Positions 1 through 14,149 are shown, numbered from the stretch's first letter. The stretch is 64,000 bases of DNA from Cymodocea nodosa (GCA_036874045.1 CM072335.1:22947501-23011500), one strand, 5' to 3'. Translations and numbers: made by a program. The notes: generated by a model from the letters alone, not told the origin.

Positions 1-3000
1 TATATTTAAGACAGATTTGTGATGAATACGAGATTTATTATTCAGATATTGACGTTATGCATGGTTTAATCCTTGATGCAAACTGTTTGATCTGATCACC
101 TAATTAATTAATGTTATTTGCCTCTAAAAATTAATTAAATTTTTAAAATATTACTAATCTTTCTGTCTAGCAAGATACAAACTTGAGACATTCTGTCCTG
201 GTAGGTTTTAGAGGATAAAAAAGATAGATAAAATAAATTAAGAACTGACTAACATAATGTAAGATAAAAGAATCGCAGATAATTAAGCCCGTATATTAAT
301 AGCCGAATTAAATAGACTAACATAAAATTAAATTTGATTCAGGTTCATGAAAAATGGGTGCCGACTTATTTTCGCATGTAATTGAGATTAGAATTATTGG
401 TTACTGTCGTCAAACATGATCGATCGTGGAATCTCTTTGGCGGTCTTTACAGTAACCAGCAGATTCTTCATGCATGGGTTCGTCCCTAAAATAATGTCTC
501 AAATAATATTAATAACTGCGTGCTGTCGAGCGAGATCCGACATTACCTGCCGCTTATCATTTTCAATTTTAAGATACGTTTGCATATGACATTATCATCT
601 GTGGTTCGCTTGATTATTAAACTTCTGATCTCATGTATTGAAGTGAATCTTTTACATTGTCCGTGTTCAAAGAGCCAGTACAGCATGCATATCTTGGGTT
701 AATTATAAGATGATCAAAATTATCCAAATTAATCCCTTTCAATGAAAGCGTTCATGCCCCAGTCACCGAACTAGCTAATCGATTAAACTGTAGGATAGAT
801 AGTATAAATAGTGATCAAATGTTCAAGAACGAGGTTTTAAATTTAAATCTTATTAATCACTTAAGATACTATTGTTTTCCCTTTTTAAAAAAAAGAAAAA
901 AGAAAAAAGAAAAAAGAAAAGAAACCTTCACCAGCCTCTAGGAACAATCAGTTCACAAGTCAACACCTTGATTCGGACGACAAGCAGTTGATCCTGCCGT
1001 TGATTTGGGCAGCGCAGCGCCTTAATTAACCGGGGCTTGTACGTGAAGCACGCCGATCGATCTAAGCTTTTATAACTTGGGACCTTGATCAGATGCAACT
1101 CGCCGGCGGCAGCCTCGACTCGCGCGAGACGTGCGTATGCAGGCAGCTCTTGTCATATTATTATTATATCCTCCGCACCGGACTTGCCATGTCTGCCGGG
1201 AGACATGTTCTTGATCTAAGAAAACCTTCCAGGTTAATTTGTCTACGGCAGGCAACTTGCCAAGTGCTGTTGTGCTCATGGATGGTGGCCTGATTAATTA
1301 CTTCTGAGTTGGGTACCAAAGAAGATCTTTTATTGCATGCATGATCAAGAGTCAACCCGATCCATCGATCGATAGAACGCTGAGAATTAAGATGTTAGAT
1401 CCCCAACTATATTGCTGCTGAGTTATTCGTTGATTTTAGTTTTAAGAAGAATGTATGGTTTAGAAAGATTTTAGGGTGTCTATTTTGCGAAAAGTTTTAA
1501 TTCCATCTAGAGCTCCATATAATAAAAATGATTGGAACATAAATTAAGAGAAATGGGCGGAAATACATTCATTTTTCGCCGTGGCACAAATCCCCTCTCT
1601 TAGACACCGTTCATCATAAGTTTGGGAGAGAATAATTAAGTGACATCCAATTTTAACATGAAAGTTACCAATGAAGTGAGGATTATTGTTAACTGTAAAT
1701 AATTACATACTAACTAATATTTAATATATTCACGATTAGTTGATTGCATATCATTTCCCAATTACGTAGTGATGTAATCACAATTAGTTACTTTCTATTG
1801 TGATATTGTTGCTGATGAATAATTAATTATGTACTACATGCTGTTTGAATATATTTATGATTAGTTAATTACATAGTGATGTGATACAATCAGCTAGTTA
1901 CTATTATAATATATTACTAATACCAATACATTTACGTGGGATAATTAGTTATTTAGTAAATATTAATTTAACTACTAATTCAAGTTTAATTATTTGAAAA
2001 CCGCGTTGCAATCATGCCATAGTCGACATGGATTTGACCAATATTAAGAGTCATTAAAGGCCTTAGACAACGCCAACTAATTAAGGGAAAAAAAAACTTG
2101 CATGTTGGGTTTCTTTATTGAAAGGAAGGTATATATTGCTTTTCGCTGTGTGTCTGTGACTATTATTTTGGAAAAGAGTTAAACGTCAACTTTTTGAAGG
2201 TATCAAGAGACAATAAATTTTAAAATTTGTTTGTTTTGTATGATCTAATTTATAAATGATTTTTACATCAAACGAAAAGGCAAATCTAGCTAGCTACCTC
2301 TTTTATCCCAACCACTCCCTCGAATAATCTCACGTATTTAACCCTCTACCGACCACAAATTCCATTTGCACGTGACAAATAATTGCATTCATATATTTTT
2401 TAAGAAATAATGTTAATGTAGACATAGTAAAAAAAACATTGAGAGAACAATCTCCTTGTTGATCGATCTTACATGCAATTCTTACTTTTGCTTGTATAGT
2501 CTATTTTCACTTTTTTACTCGTTCTTGTTCTTAATTGTAAATGTTATGAATCGTACGAGTTATATCTCTTTATTCTCATTCATTGATATCTTAAACTACA
2601 AGACATAAGGGTTTATCATAAGTCATGCAAATGATATATTGAAATTAAATTTCATAATTATTTTAATCACCTACGGTCAAAATAGCCTTATTTTTTTAAA
2701 CATGTATTTTCTAATAATAAAAACGAACATATGTTATTTGTCATTGATTACGTGAACATAATTTATACCATAGCATATAGATATGCATTTACATAAATCA
2801 CTGTGTATCATTAGTCATATATGTCTGCACATAGATATTGAAAATTGGGCGAGATATTTGTAAGTAAATTAATTTTGATTTTTATTGTAAATAGAATAAA
2901 CAAACAAGGGTAAAAAAAATGAAAAATTTCATAAGCTAACAACTTCCAGGAAAGCAAGCCTTCACCTATCCTTTCTTAAAATTTATGATACTGTTGTTAT

Positions 3001-4992
3001 TCTCTGGCTTTGAGAAATTTTCCACAACCAAGGCAACTTCTGAGAAGCCGTGTCTTGAAAGTAGAGATGTTAATATGTTATGCTGTGCACTGATGTGGCC
3101 CAGGCAGGGCTCATGGCTCACGTCCTAACCCATCTTGTTAAGTCGTATCATGTTAATTCATGTCAAACATTCTTATAATACCATGAGACAATAAAAATAA
3201 CATTTACTTTAATTTTTTAAATTAGATTACAAAAAAAAATTTGAAATTTTACTTCATTGAAATTTAAATTTTAAAATACATTGAACTGGATAAATATTTT
3301 TTTAAAAAATATATATATATAAGAAAGAAAAAAAATACATAATAAAGGAAAATTTACATAAATAAAAGGAAAAATATAGTTGCTTCCTCTCGGCCTAATT
3401 CAATCATCATGTTTTTGTTGAATTAATCTTTTATGTATATTAAAATTTCTAAAGTATTTGCATTTAACTTGGACTTTCTTTCATCTAAAATGTTTTCACT
3501 AATACTTACAACTTATTTACATGTTATAAAAAAATAAGAATGGTTGGTAGATCTTCAACTAATATTCTGGATCATTGGTAGACTTAAATGAGATTTTTTT
3601 TTTTAAAAAAAAGAAGGGAAAATACTAAAAAATAATTTAAAAAGTTAAATTTAATTTAAAGAAATAAATTTTTTAAATTAAAATATAGAGACTTCTTTGC
3701 AATTTGTCACCAACTAACAAGTTGTCAAAATTAGCTGATCACTACTCTTGTAACCGAAAAGAAGGGAAGAAAAAGCAATTACATGACTCAAAAATTGCGG
3801 ATCGGAGTCTTGCTATTCATAATTCATGGCAATACTTGATCTAAATAAATTAGGCTGTTCGAGTTAGCCAATCATCCAACGCCATGGTCGGACATGATTC
3901 AAAAAATCAGGTAACGATCAAATCTTGCCAGGCTGTGTCGGCCCGATTCGGTCCAACCCAATTCACATGGGGCGTGGTAAAGTTCTCCCAAAACGAACCG
4001 GCTCCGAGCTACCATAACAAGTTATACAGAGGGAAGGTATAGATTTAACTTTACCATCATGCTTCAAATTTGGGAAGTGAAAGGATCAGCATTAGTTCAA
4101 CGACAGCCGTTATGTTGAAAATAAGTAGGCAGCATCAAGATAGCGTCGAAATGCACTGATTAATGGCATCTAACAGACAACCAACCATTCTACCTTATGA
4201 TAGTAAGCAAAGCAACGACTACTTATTTTATTTATCATGCTGGAGTACAACGATTATAGCTGTGTTTTGATAACCATGCAGGAAGTTGGAAAGTAGAAGA
4301 AATATGAAGATCGCTTAATAGTTAACAGGACAAAATGGTTCAAGCAACAGCCATATGCAATGAATGATATATCCATGGAAAGTACGTTGAAACAAGTAGC
4401 GAGTAGATAATGATGGAGTCCATAGTTCCATATCGGAGTACGTAGTTACTAGTGGATAAACCTATGTAATAGCAGATAATAGGGTAAAGTATTGGCGCAT
4501 ATTTACCTTACATTGAGTAGATAGCGTCTCTGATCTTAGGTTGCATTAAGGTCACGCCTCAATCGTAGTTAGTTACCAACTACCAGGTTGAAGAACACCA
4601 CAAACATCATGAATATTGTCTTGTTATGCTCGTTGATACACTAAGAACCACCCATACTCATGTAGTTAATATGGAGGCTTCCCACTTTTGCTACTCGTTT
4701 CGTTTCCATTCTTGACATCAATCAAAATTAATACAAGAACAGCATGCATTTAGCAATGAGGTCTTATTCTTGCTTAACATCTAAATTGTCTAAGATGGCA
4801 AGTAGGTTCACATCGCCTTTGGTAATACTTTTACTCACTCTGCAGTGTCACAATGAATGGCATAACAAAAAAAAAAATCCAATTGCCATTCATTACATAT
4901 ATATATACGTGATGTTTAAAATAAATTCCTTACTTATAATTTTGGACTTAAACATAAATAAAGAAAATTTTAAATTTTAAATTTTTTTTAAA
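1..4992. other. AT-rich intergenic DNA, no gene recognised
   Basis: No open frame here resembles a known family; the longest are 60-80 codons with AT-driven composition. An A/G-rich simple tract sits near 885-925, and several A/T homopolymer and TA runs occur at 3220-3320 and 3595-3680. I see no LTR, TIR or RNA gene that I can support. Confidence 0.6.
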
Positions 4993-5885
4993 GATTTAAT
5001 TGTGCAATTTTAATTCAAATTTACATGACATGAACTTTTAATCTCATATTTTTCTTATGAAATATGATTGATTAACTATTGAATTGTATTTATTTCATAT
5101 TATTTCAATGCACACGAATTTAATTATAATTTTCTAATTTACATGCATTAACCACATGTCCTTGTATTACATTTAACATACATGTTGCCCTTCAATTTAA
5201 ATTAAGGGAAGAAAAGGAAAGTTAGGTAAGGTCATGTATCATGATTATCATTCCCTTTTATTTCTTACATATTATATGCATTTTTGTGTGTCATACACGT
5301 TTACTCATAAGCATGTTATGCTTATTTTCTTGTCAATTGGTAGTAGTGTAGTTAGCTACATCACTTGATTCATGTTGGTTCCCAACCTACCAAAAATAGG
5401 CTATTTTATTCTAGGCTCATCTAGAGTTCATCCTCATTCCACACACAAATGAAAAATGTTGAACATGACTATCTCCTAGATTCCTAGTTCTCATCATGTT
5501 GGACCTATCAACTCATTCTCCTTTTAGCCTATCAGCTTAACCTCTCTTTTCATATTATATAGCTAAATGCACTTGCATTTGACATGCACACTAATACTTA
5601 TTAAGTATATGAGAGGTCAATCCTTAGTCAAGTATATCAAGTGTCTAACATCTTCCTCATTTGTAACTAAAAAACTTACTTAAAACTCTCTAGTTAGATA
5701 TGTTGATTTTATCCGCTACTTAAGACACAAATGTCATTTCTATGTATCACATTATGTTATATCATAGGGTTTTCTTAGTTTAACTAGTCAATATGCTAGA
5801 CGGTGACTCTTTTTCTTCGAGACATAAGAAAACATCTAAATGTCATGTTAGGTGTCAACTGATTTGCTCTATTAATGGCAACATC
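4993..5885 (+). repeat. Left copy of a ~1 kb dispersed repeat
   Basis: This stretch aligns in the same orientation with 14,886-16,130. Shared landmarks, in order, are a segment ending gaactattgaattgtat-like text, the coastal words acatgacatgaacttttaatc and gttgaacatgactatct, and ttaggtgtcaactg. The right copy carries a 367-bp insertion that this copy lacks. Both copies are diverged and neither encodes a recognisable protein. They could be the two LTRs of one large old element of about 11 kb, or independent members of a family; no primer-binding site or polypurine tract was found to decide. Confidence 0.6.
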
Positions 5886-5964
5886 ATAGAAATTGATGAC
5901 TTTGTTGAAAATAGTCCACATATCAAGTGAGATTTTCTAACTCTCAATAAGGATGTCAAATAGG

Positions 5965-6420
5965 TATGTAGGCCCTTAGCCCATTTTCTTTTCTCTACCA
6001 TTAGGAGAAGCCTTTAGCAAATTAGGGCATCAAAGGCCCATTTCCCCTTTTCTTTTCCATCAAGAAAAAAGTCCTTTGGGTTTGGGCCCTCAAGGCCCAT
6101 TACTCTTTCTTCTCCATTTTTAGAAATTCTTGGTAGATTTAAGTCTCAAAGACTCATTTCTCCCTTTCTTTTTCCATTAAGGGAAAAGTCCTTTGGGTTT
6201 GGGCCTCCAAGGCTCATTACCTACTCTTCTCTATTTTTAGAGGAGTCTTTGAGGGACTTAGGCCTCAAAGGCCCATTTTCTCTTCTCTTTCCACTCTTAG
6301 GTGGAGCCCTTTGGGAATGGGCCCCTAAGCTTATTTCCCTTGTTTATATGTTTAGGGTCTCTTAATTCATCTCTTCTACTAGGCTAACGACTTGGATATG
6401 GCCTTTAAGGCCCATGTCTC
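5965..6420 (+). repeat. Degenerate tandem repeat, ~58-bp unit
   Basis: About seven imperfect units centre on the words aaaggcccatt and gtcctttgggtttgggcc, alternating with pyrimidine-rich spacers that contain ctttccatt or ctccattttta. Alternate units are more alike, giving a higher-order dimer of roughly 117 bp. No coding frame survives. It lies directly after the left dispersed repeat and is missing after the right one. Confidence 0.6.
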
Positions 6421-9400
6421 TTGTTTGCTAATAGGATAAGTAAATGGAGTCTCATATGTTTGCCTTGATTAATCAAAATTAACTAATTAAGATTGAACAA
6501 AATAGAAGGTCTTCATCCTTACAATCCTAGGTTAATTAAAATAAACTAATTTAATTAAATATTAGGGTTTAATCAAGTAGAATGATATACCATACTTATC
6601 CTTCCTTTTTAGCCTTTAACTAAAAGCAACCAAGATAAAAGAAGTTTAGTAATTGCATTATACTCATCCATTCTCTTTCTCTTGAGTCTACCTATTAGTT
6701 TGAGAGGAGAAACTTGTTGGGTTGAGTCCATGATTCATAAGGGCTTTGTCAAAATTAGCTTCTCCTCCAACTTAGGGCTTTGTGTTAATGACCACTTTGT
6801 CTCCCTAACGTGTGCATATAGGACTTTGCATTGGATGCCACCTCAAAATAGTTGGGCCACTTAGGCTTGTCCCCTCTCAATGACTAGCCGACATAGATCA
6901 AGACTCTTTAGGTTCATTCTCTTTTAAGCCTTAGTCCATCTTGGTATCTCAATATCTTTTCTTTTAGGCCTCCTGACCCAACTTACAACCCAAGCCTAAG
7001 GTGCAGAATACTTCATGTCCTCAACATACATGTAGGCCCTTCTACGTCATGTCCATGTGGGCCCTGAAGTACAACAATTTTTTATCCATCACTCTTCAAC
7101 CACAACTCACAAATAGGTTGGGACCTTTGCTTCAAGATGAACAACATCTTGCATGCCTACTCAATATTCAAAGCTATTCTTCTATACCACTATTCACCTA
7201 GTGCATGGCCCAACTATGCACCCATGGCCTTCTTAGGAGTGCACCAATGCACTCCTCCCTTTTTTTGTCATAGGATGATCAATATCTTGTGCACGTCTTC
7301 TTGATATGCAAAGTGACCCTTTCATACTTATGTTTGCCTAGTGCATGGCCTAACTATTTACTCGTGGCCTTCTTAGAGTCAGACCCATTATTGTATAAAA
7401 GTACCAAAGGAAGTGCATAGACTCCCACATCCCCAATCATGACAACATGGAGTCCACCAAAATAGCTGAGGATGAGGAAGATTTCAATTATTTTAATAAT
7501 CTCTTCTAGAAAGCACAATATCAATGAGGGTAGTCAGTTAATTTCGATAAAGGAGTTAACTTTGATAACAATATTGCCCCTACCCACTATAGTAGACAAA
7601 GAGGCATGAGGATTAGCTGACCCACTTGGAAGTAAAATGCTTGCCCTAAGCTAAGTACATTATGTATCAAATACCATCATCACTAGTAACTCCATGATCT
7701 CAAGCCTTTAGAGCATTTGCGTAAAGGCTAAATGCAAGCATATAGGCCCCCATGGAGGAGGACAAGCATGACCAGCCTACAAAGGATATTGGTATGTATT
7801 CTTCCTTTTGAATATATCTCCATCACTTATCTTACCCCTTTTCTTGTAAGGAGCTTAAGATAGGTGACATGGTATTGAAACTCACATGTCATATAATAGG
7901 TATCTAATAGAGACATATTTTGCATTAGAGACGCAACAAGAGTATAATCCCAAGTTGCAAATGAGTATAACTCGTAGAAATTTTATCAACAAGATAGCTC
8001 TTCTTTGTTCTCAAATATTGTTGGTTTTTCCAACATTTTCTTACTATAAGGCTAATGCTATACAGGTACCTCCTTCAACTATTTTGATTTTGGGTGATGC
8101 TCCCTTAGTAGGTGGCATAGAGCCCTCAACTCCTTATGTCTAGTGCTATTCAATCTTGCAGAACAAAACCCCCAACTTGAGAGCTACAAACCAAAGCCTA
8201 TGGTTCATCTGATGATTTCTCCCAAAGTGACACAAGCTATGGAAAGGATTGCCTTCAAGGCATACCTCCTATGTAAAAGATGATAGATTCCAAAGGAAGA
8301 AGAAGGGCGAGTGAGCAAACAAAAATCATTGAAAGAATAATGGGTTGAGTAGGAGTTGTGCGAGTGCAAGCACATGGTGCAACCTCCTACCTTAGGAAGG
8401 ATGGGTGGAATAAACTTAACACACCCAATCACATTGACGAAGAATGAGAAAGCTACTATACAACTACCTTGCCTCGAAAACATTCTTTCTTTCCTTCCCT
8501 CAAATATTAGTTATCCTAACCTCAATCTGTACAAGAATGGCTCTAGAACTTTCACTTGATGGGTTTGGCAACACTTCAAAGTTTGCATTCATTTTGAGTG
8601 TGATCCCCACTTATGTCGATTGCCTACCCTTCTCCACAAAGTCGCAATTCATTGGAGAATAGCTTTAAACCCCTCATTCCCTCATCTTCATTTCCTTCCT
8701 TTTGCTCTAAGCCTTGGTTTATCCGAAAATAGTTCTAAACCATCACTTGCTATGACTCCCTTGATAAGGAAAGAAAATCAAAGGTGACATCAACCCCATA
8801 TGAGTCTAAAGGTTGTCTTGCAAAAGAAAAGAAAAACAAAGAAAGGAAAAGGAGGAAGGACAAAAACACCCAAACAAGCGAAGTACAAAGGCCACTAAGG
8901 CATTACAAGCTAAAGAAAGTCTCCTTTGCAAGAGATGTGGTACCCAAGCCATGTCCACAAGGTCACACTAATAGCCCAAGGATCAATATTGCCACATGAT
9001 TTGATTGATCAACCATTCAATTTGTTTGACCTTGCCTTTTGGCAATATTAGATCGTTCACTTACTTTTGTTGAATCATCCAAGGTAATAGCCGAACCATC
9101 TGATGTCCCAATAATTTCCTTCATAGAGTATGCTTTTGATCGAACATTTAGTTGCTCCTAGTTAGACCCTCTTTTGAGTGCACGACCTCATAGAAATTAA
9201 TTTAATAAAACCACGAAGTAGCAACTATATCGTGCTTCTAGCCATAAGGTTGTGCTAGTTACCTGACCCTTATCGATGCTAGTGTAGTATCACACGGTTG
9301 CATTTCTTACTTGTCATGTTTTAACATTAGTAAGACACTACATCACTAGCATTAGGGCCTTCGTATTGCCTAATACGCACTACATCACCTATAATTGGCC

Positions 9401-9847
9401 ACATCATTAGCATTCATGCATGTTGCATCATTAGAACATGATTGTGAATTTTAAGTGATACCGCAAACGTACAACTCAAGGTAGTACACCAACAAGTAAG
9501 GGTCGTGTCTATAGAGAGTTGTGAATTACTTAACAAATTTTAGTATAGTTTCTCTATATTAAACATTATATTTAAATTCATTATCTTCTTAAACTATATC
9601 TGAAAATTTCAACATGGATGTAACACTTAAAGCTTAAACCAAAGAATAGCTAACAAGGGAGTATAAAATGGCCTATGACTTCGTAATTACGCTATTTAGC
9701 CCTCCTTGATATAAATTCCGAAAATTCTAGAAAAATTAGAGAAGTTTCTCCTAATAGAAACTTAACTTTTTGGGCTTTTAAATGTGGAAAACATCTTGTA
9801 AATTAGACTAAATTAAATTAAAAATTAACCCTAAACCCAAGAATGGC
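6421..9847. other. Repeat-derived DNA without recognisable gene
   Basis: There are several short open frames (for example 7886-8143, 85 codons; 8784-8999, 71 codons, lysine-rich), but none shows a motif I recognise, and their neighbours in the same frame are closed by stops. Composition is more even than the flanks, as expected of old retrotransposon interior. A segment near 9330-9430 resembles text near 11,080-11,180 (both have catcacctat followed by ttggcca). I cannot assign a family. Confidence 0.4.
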
Positions 9848-9925
9848 CTATATATGCTAATGATTTTCTTTTAAAAATGGCATGATCTTCCTTTGCCACT
9901 TTAATACTTTAATTCCCTATAAGAT
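9848..9925 (+). repeat. 78-bp segment duplicated at 11,937-12,014
   Basis: The 78 bases match 11,937-12,014 at 76 positions in the same orientation. The two differences are ctttgccact against ctttaccact and aattccctat against aatttcctat. Flanking DNA is unrelated on both sides. The identity is far higher than for the other repeats here, so this duplication is comparatively recent. Confidence 0.85.
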
Positions 9926-11430
9926 CAGAACTTAAACGTGCCATATTTTTCAAGGTTTAGTTTAGGTAATTTAAAATAAAAACAAGCACATCACAATCAC
10001 ACGTAATTGGAAGGAAAACAAGCATAAACACACTTAAACAAGCATCTTTTTCTTTGTCCACGCAATTTCAATAATTTAAATAAACATATTGACATTCAAA
10101 CATACAATCACATTGATAAACAAGATCCAAATGTATTGATTTCAATATAAGATTAACAATTAAGAGTAAGGAAGAAAAATAAAAATGAACCCGACATTAA
10201 GAGCTAGGCTTCCACTTTCAACAATTGCTTAAGTTGAGATGATATCCTTTCAAGCTTGACCTTCACTTCTTCAAGGCTGCTATGGCTATGCTACACGTGG
10301 GAGATCTCCTCAAGGATGTGCCTTTGGTTGCAAGCTTGCTTGGATGATCTTCCAGGAAGCATGTCCAAGCCTTGAGAGTTGAGGATGTTACCTTTCTAAG
10401 CTTCAAATCACGTTCAAAAGTTGCTTAAGATGACAAAGTTTTGCTTCTGAAAGAGGGCGAGGAAGAAGAAGGGGGGACGTCACTCCACCCTTGGGAAGAA
10501 AGTGATGGTTTTGGAGAGGAGAGAAAAAATGGAGAGAGAGAGGTGGACGAATTCTAGCTTTTGTATGGAAAGAGAGAGGAAAGGAGTGGAAAGAGTGGAG
10601 GAGTGGGAGGAGTGGAATGACATCATCCACCCATGTGGCATGGTGGACGAATTCAAAGTTGCCATCTCACCCCACTTTGAATAGCTTAGCTTAAAACGTG
10701 AATCTCCCTTGGACTCCCTTGTTTTGCACTTGATTTGCTTGGGTTGCACTTTGGTTGCACATGTCCAAGCCTTATATGAATTTCATATATTTTGTCACAT
10801 GCATATTTTATCATTAATGGTAGCTACCGCATTCAATATTCACCTAAGTATATATTTTTTCTTCAATCATCTTCAAAGGCTCTGTAAACTGTAATTCCTG
10901 CAAGAACCTTTAAAAATATCATTCTGTGAAGCACTTTTACATCATTAAACATATAAAGTATTGAAATTATAATGACCTAACAGAATGCATTAGTGTAGAA
11001 TGCATTAGTGTCATCAAGATGCATCCACACTATCAAGGTACACTTTTCATCGCTAGGGCCTTTCTTGTGCGTCTAACGATGACACATCACCATCACACCA
11101 CCTAACATATGTAGTGTCGCCTATTGTTGGCCATGTCATTGGCATCTATACGTGTCGTGTCAAGAAGACACATCCACGTTGTCAAGATACACCTATGTCG
11201 TCAGGACGCATCTACGCCATTAAGGTGCACCCCCTACCACTAAGGCATTCTTCGTGTGTCAATTGGTGACACATCATCTCTACTCTACTTGGCACACACT
11301 ACGTCACCTACCGACAACTACGTTAGCAACATCAAAGTGAGTAGTACCTTTCAAGAGGCATCCACTTCATCAAGATACACCCATGCCATTAGAGTGCACC
11401 TTCACCATCGAGGCACTTCCACATGTCATC

Positions 11431-11740
11431 CTTTGCATGATAGCATCTCTATCATGCCTCGTTGAGCATGACATTGCTTAGGATGCTATCTGCCCAATAG
11501 TAGTAGCATCGCCACCTCATTCTTCGCATGGTAGCATACCTATCATGTCTCCTCAAGCATGACATCGCTTAAGGTGTTATCCGCCTTGCGGTAGCAGTCC
11601 TACCACCCCATCCTTCATATAGTAGCATCTTTGCCATATCTCCTCAAGCATGACATCGCTTAGGACATCATCCATCTAGTGCTAGCAATTTTGCCACCTT
11701 ATACTTTACATGATAGCATTTTTATCATATCTTCTTAAAA
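11431..11740 (+). repeat. Tandem array with a 91-bp period
   Basis: Unit starts with the core ctt-gcatgatagcat-like text fall at 11,431, 11,522, 11,613 and 11,704, exactly 91 bp apart. Each full unit also carries agcatgacatcgcttagg and a gtagcag-like word. About 3.4 copies are present. No reading frame runs through the array. Diverged copies in the opposite orientation lie near 14,150-14,340. Confidence 0.8.
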
Positions 11741-11936
11741 AGACCTTTATATTTTGATAATATAAGATAGTTATGTATTTTACATGTATAATGAAAAGCT
11801 AGATAGATAGTCCATGATAATATACTAATAGCAAAAATCAAAGATTAATATTAAAGATTGAAATTAGAGACTTAATCTGCTAACAATTCAGAAGAACAAT
11901 TAATATTAAAGATTGTAGAATTCATTATCTTTTAAT

Positions 11937-12014
11937 CTATATATGCTAATGATTTTCTTTTAAAAATGGCATGATCTTCCTTTACCACTTTAATACTTTA
12001 ATTTCCTATAAGAT
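11937..12014 (+). repeat. Second copy of the 78-bp duplication
   Basis: This copy pairs with 9848-9925 (76 of 78 identical, direct orientation). It begins ctatatatgctaatg and ends cctataagat. It lies at the end of an AT-rich tract about 200 bp after the 91-bp array. Confidence 0.85.
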
Positions 12015-12600
12015 ATTATAAAGATTATATTTTGATGATGATGTAATCTACATATTTAATAAGTAAATTGGTTATCTTATTTAAAATGACAGGTAGAAAG
12101 AAGGATTGAAGACTAAAATCTAGGAAGTCTTATAAAGTCATAGAGTTAAAAGTTTTGTACATTAAAGAAGTCAGAAGACTTAACTTAAAAAATCTTAAAG
12201 TTAAAGTTGATCACGTGGATAACTTAAAGACTCATTTAAGGTTTAAAAAGCGTAGGAAATTCATAGACTTAAAACACATGAATAACTTAATGTTTCACAT
12301 GAGATGCTTAAGGTTTACTTTGCATGTGTGAAACTTAAAGTTTCACGTGAGCTTTATTAAAAATTCGTAGGGTTATTGTTAAACCAATAGGTTTTATGTA
12401 TAAGTTATTGATAACTTAACAAGTTTTTCATGTCTTTTATTATCTATTATTAATCTATTTTAGTATTGAAAAAGTTAGTCTACAAATTATTTATTCTACG
12501 TGTGAATTGTTCTTTAAAATATTACTTACAATTATTTGATATGATTAACTTTATTTTGTAGAATAATATTTTGTAGATATTTTTTAAGACATATTATCTG

Positions 12601-13060
12601 TGTTGGAGGATACCATTCATGTTTGAGATCAAGGTTGAACATGAGATAATTAAAAAGAAAGAACGTGAGACTTGAAGAATAAATTTAGGCGTTCGTCATG
12701 TAAATCACGTTGTACCACTATCAATCATGTGTGATTGATGGATTAGGTTATAAATAGATGTGAATGTTGTTAAGTCGTTCAATAAGCAAGAAACAAGAAG
12801 TAAAATGCCAATAAGCCAAAAGCCATTTTTACTAAAAGCCTAAAGAGAGTGAAAAATCCAGGTAGCGCAAAGATCAAGGGTGAAGCTTATTTCATTATCT
12901 GTAATCTCTAAATAAAGTTAAATTTGTAAGATTTAGCATTTGGAGAAATTTTTATAAGTATTCTTATTTGATAAAGTTAAAAAGTTTGAAAGTGAAAATT
13001 GGTGTTTATGTGCTATTCAAATTATAAATTTGTTGTGTTTACTTTATTTTATTTTAAAAT
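12601..13060 (+). mobile_element. Possible solo LTR
   Basis: The segment opens with TGTTGGAGGATACC, a typical Copia LTR start. It has a TATA-like ttataaatag near 12,749, followed by a transcribed-leader-like stretch (ttcaataagcaagaaacaag). I could not fix a matching CA end, a target duplication or a second LTR, so the limits are approximate and the call is tentative. Known in general: plant LTRs begin TG, end CA and contain a TATA box. Confidence 0.3.
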
Positions 13061-13083
13061 TCATAATTCAATTCTCTCTTATG

Positions 13084-13370
13084 AAGTAAGTTTGTGATAT
13101 TTATATAGACTCAATAAACTTACAAATAAGAAAGGTACGAGGACAAACTCAACAAAATAAGCCTACTAAATTTATATAAACTACATTGGAAGTTTGTAGT
13201 ATTTAGGTAGACTCAATGAACTTAAAGTTGAATATAAGTTTTAGATGAAAATTATAGAATCAACGAAGTAAGTTCAAAAGGTCTACATCAATAACCCTAA
13301 GTTCATGATATTTACCTAAACTTAACTAATTTAAGTTGAATATAAAGTTTGAGATGGAAAGCACAAACTC
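13084..13370 (+). repeat. Degenerate tandem repeat, ~105-115 bp
   Basis: Three diverged units start near 13,084, 13,189 and 13,304. They share an aagtttgt-gatattta-type word, then agactcaat-aactta, then a gttgaatataa-gttt-agatg-aaa end. No coding potential is visible. Confidence 0.5.
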
Positions 13371-13540
13371 AATATCCAGGGTGATGAGGATGGTGTAAGT
13401 TTTCCCCAACCACCTCGAGGTGCCTGCACCCCTTAAGAAGGGGCAACGCTAGATGCCTATGCATAGTCCGGTAGAAGCAAGGGAGGCGAAGCTTGCAAGC
13501 AGTCACGAAGCTCAAGATGTCTATGACAAAGAAGGTGCAC

Positions 13541-13910
13541 GTGGCAATGCGCACGCAATCGTGGATGGCCTGCATGGGTAATGCAATGACGAGTGTGCGA
13601 TAGAGGTAGGTGCTGCTCGACTAATTGGATGTCAAACAGCTTTGCAAGGGATGTAGACACGATCATGTGAGGTCATCCTATGCAGCGAAGGTGGTGCACA
13701 GATGACTACTACAACAACGGGAATGGAGCTGTTGGTGGCGACATATGTGGAAACAACAGATGCATGATTGTCTAGCAGGCGATGCTGCTTGAGTGGCAAG
13801 AGGTGATGGAGGGAGCATACCGATGTTGTGGAGCTACTAGTGGCAATACACGTGGAAGAGGAGGCAGATGAGTGATTGTGTGACAGGTAGTGCTACTCGA
13901 GTGGGGTGTC
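13541..13910 (+). repeat. Degenerate repeat of ~108 bp, GC-richer
   Basis: Related blocks end in gtgctgctcgac (13,606 region), gatgctgcttgagtgg (13,780 region) and agtgctactcgagtgg (13,890 region). Each is preceded by a tggcaat/tggcgaca and a gatg-atgattgtg-type word. The stretch is richer in G and C than the surrounding DNA. The open frames across it (both strands, up to 93 codons) match nothing I know. Confidence 0.45.
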
Positions 13911-14149
13911 TGCAAATGCCCCTTCCTAAGCATGATTGAGAGGTCTACATCAAAACCAAGTCTTAGAGTTGGCAGACGTCCCACTTTTAGTTGGCTGACT
14001 TTGGGAAGTACTTTAACGGTAGATCCTCGTAATGATGGGCTACCCGTAACCATACATCGAAGTAGGAAGAGCCTATAGAAAGCTCAAACCAAACGGCAAA
14101 CTTGTAGGGTTATCAAACTTGGAGGATGACAAGTCCAAGAGGTGGTATG

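Noticed and set aside
12326..12347. Perfect short palindrome gtgaaactt-a-aagtttcac
   Set aside because: Isolated 19-bp palindrome in low-complexity text; no partner repeat or gene context.
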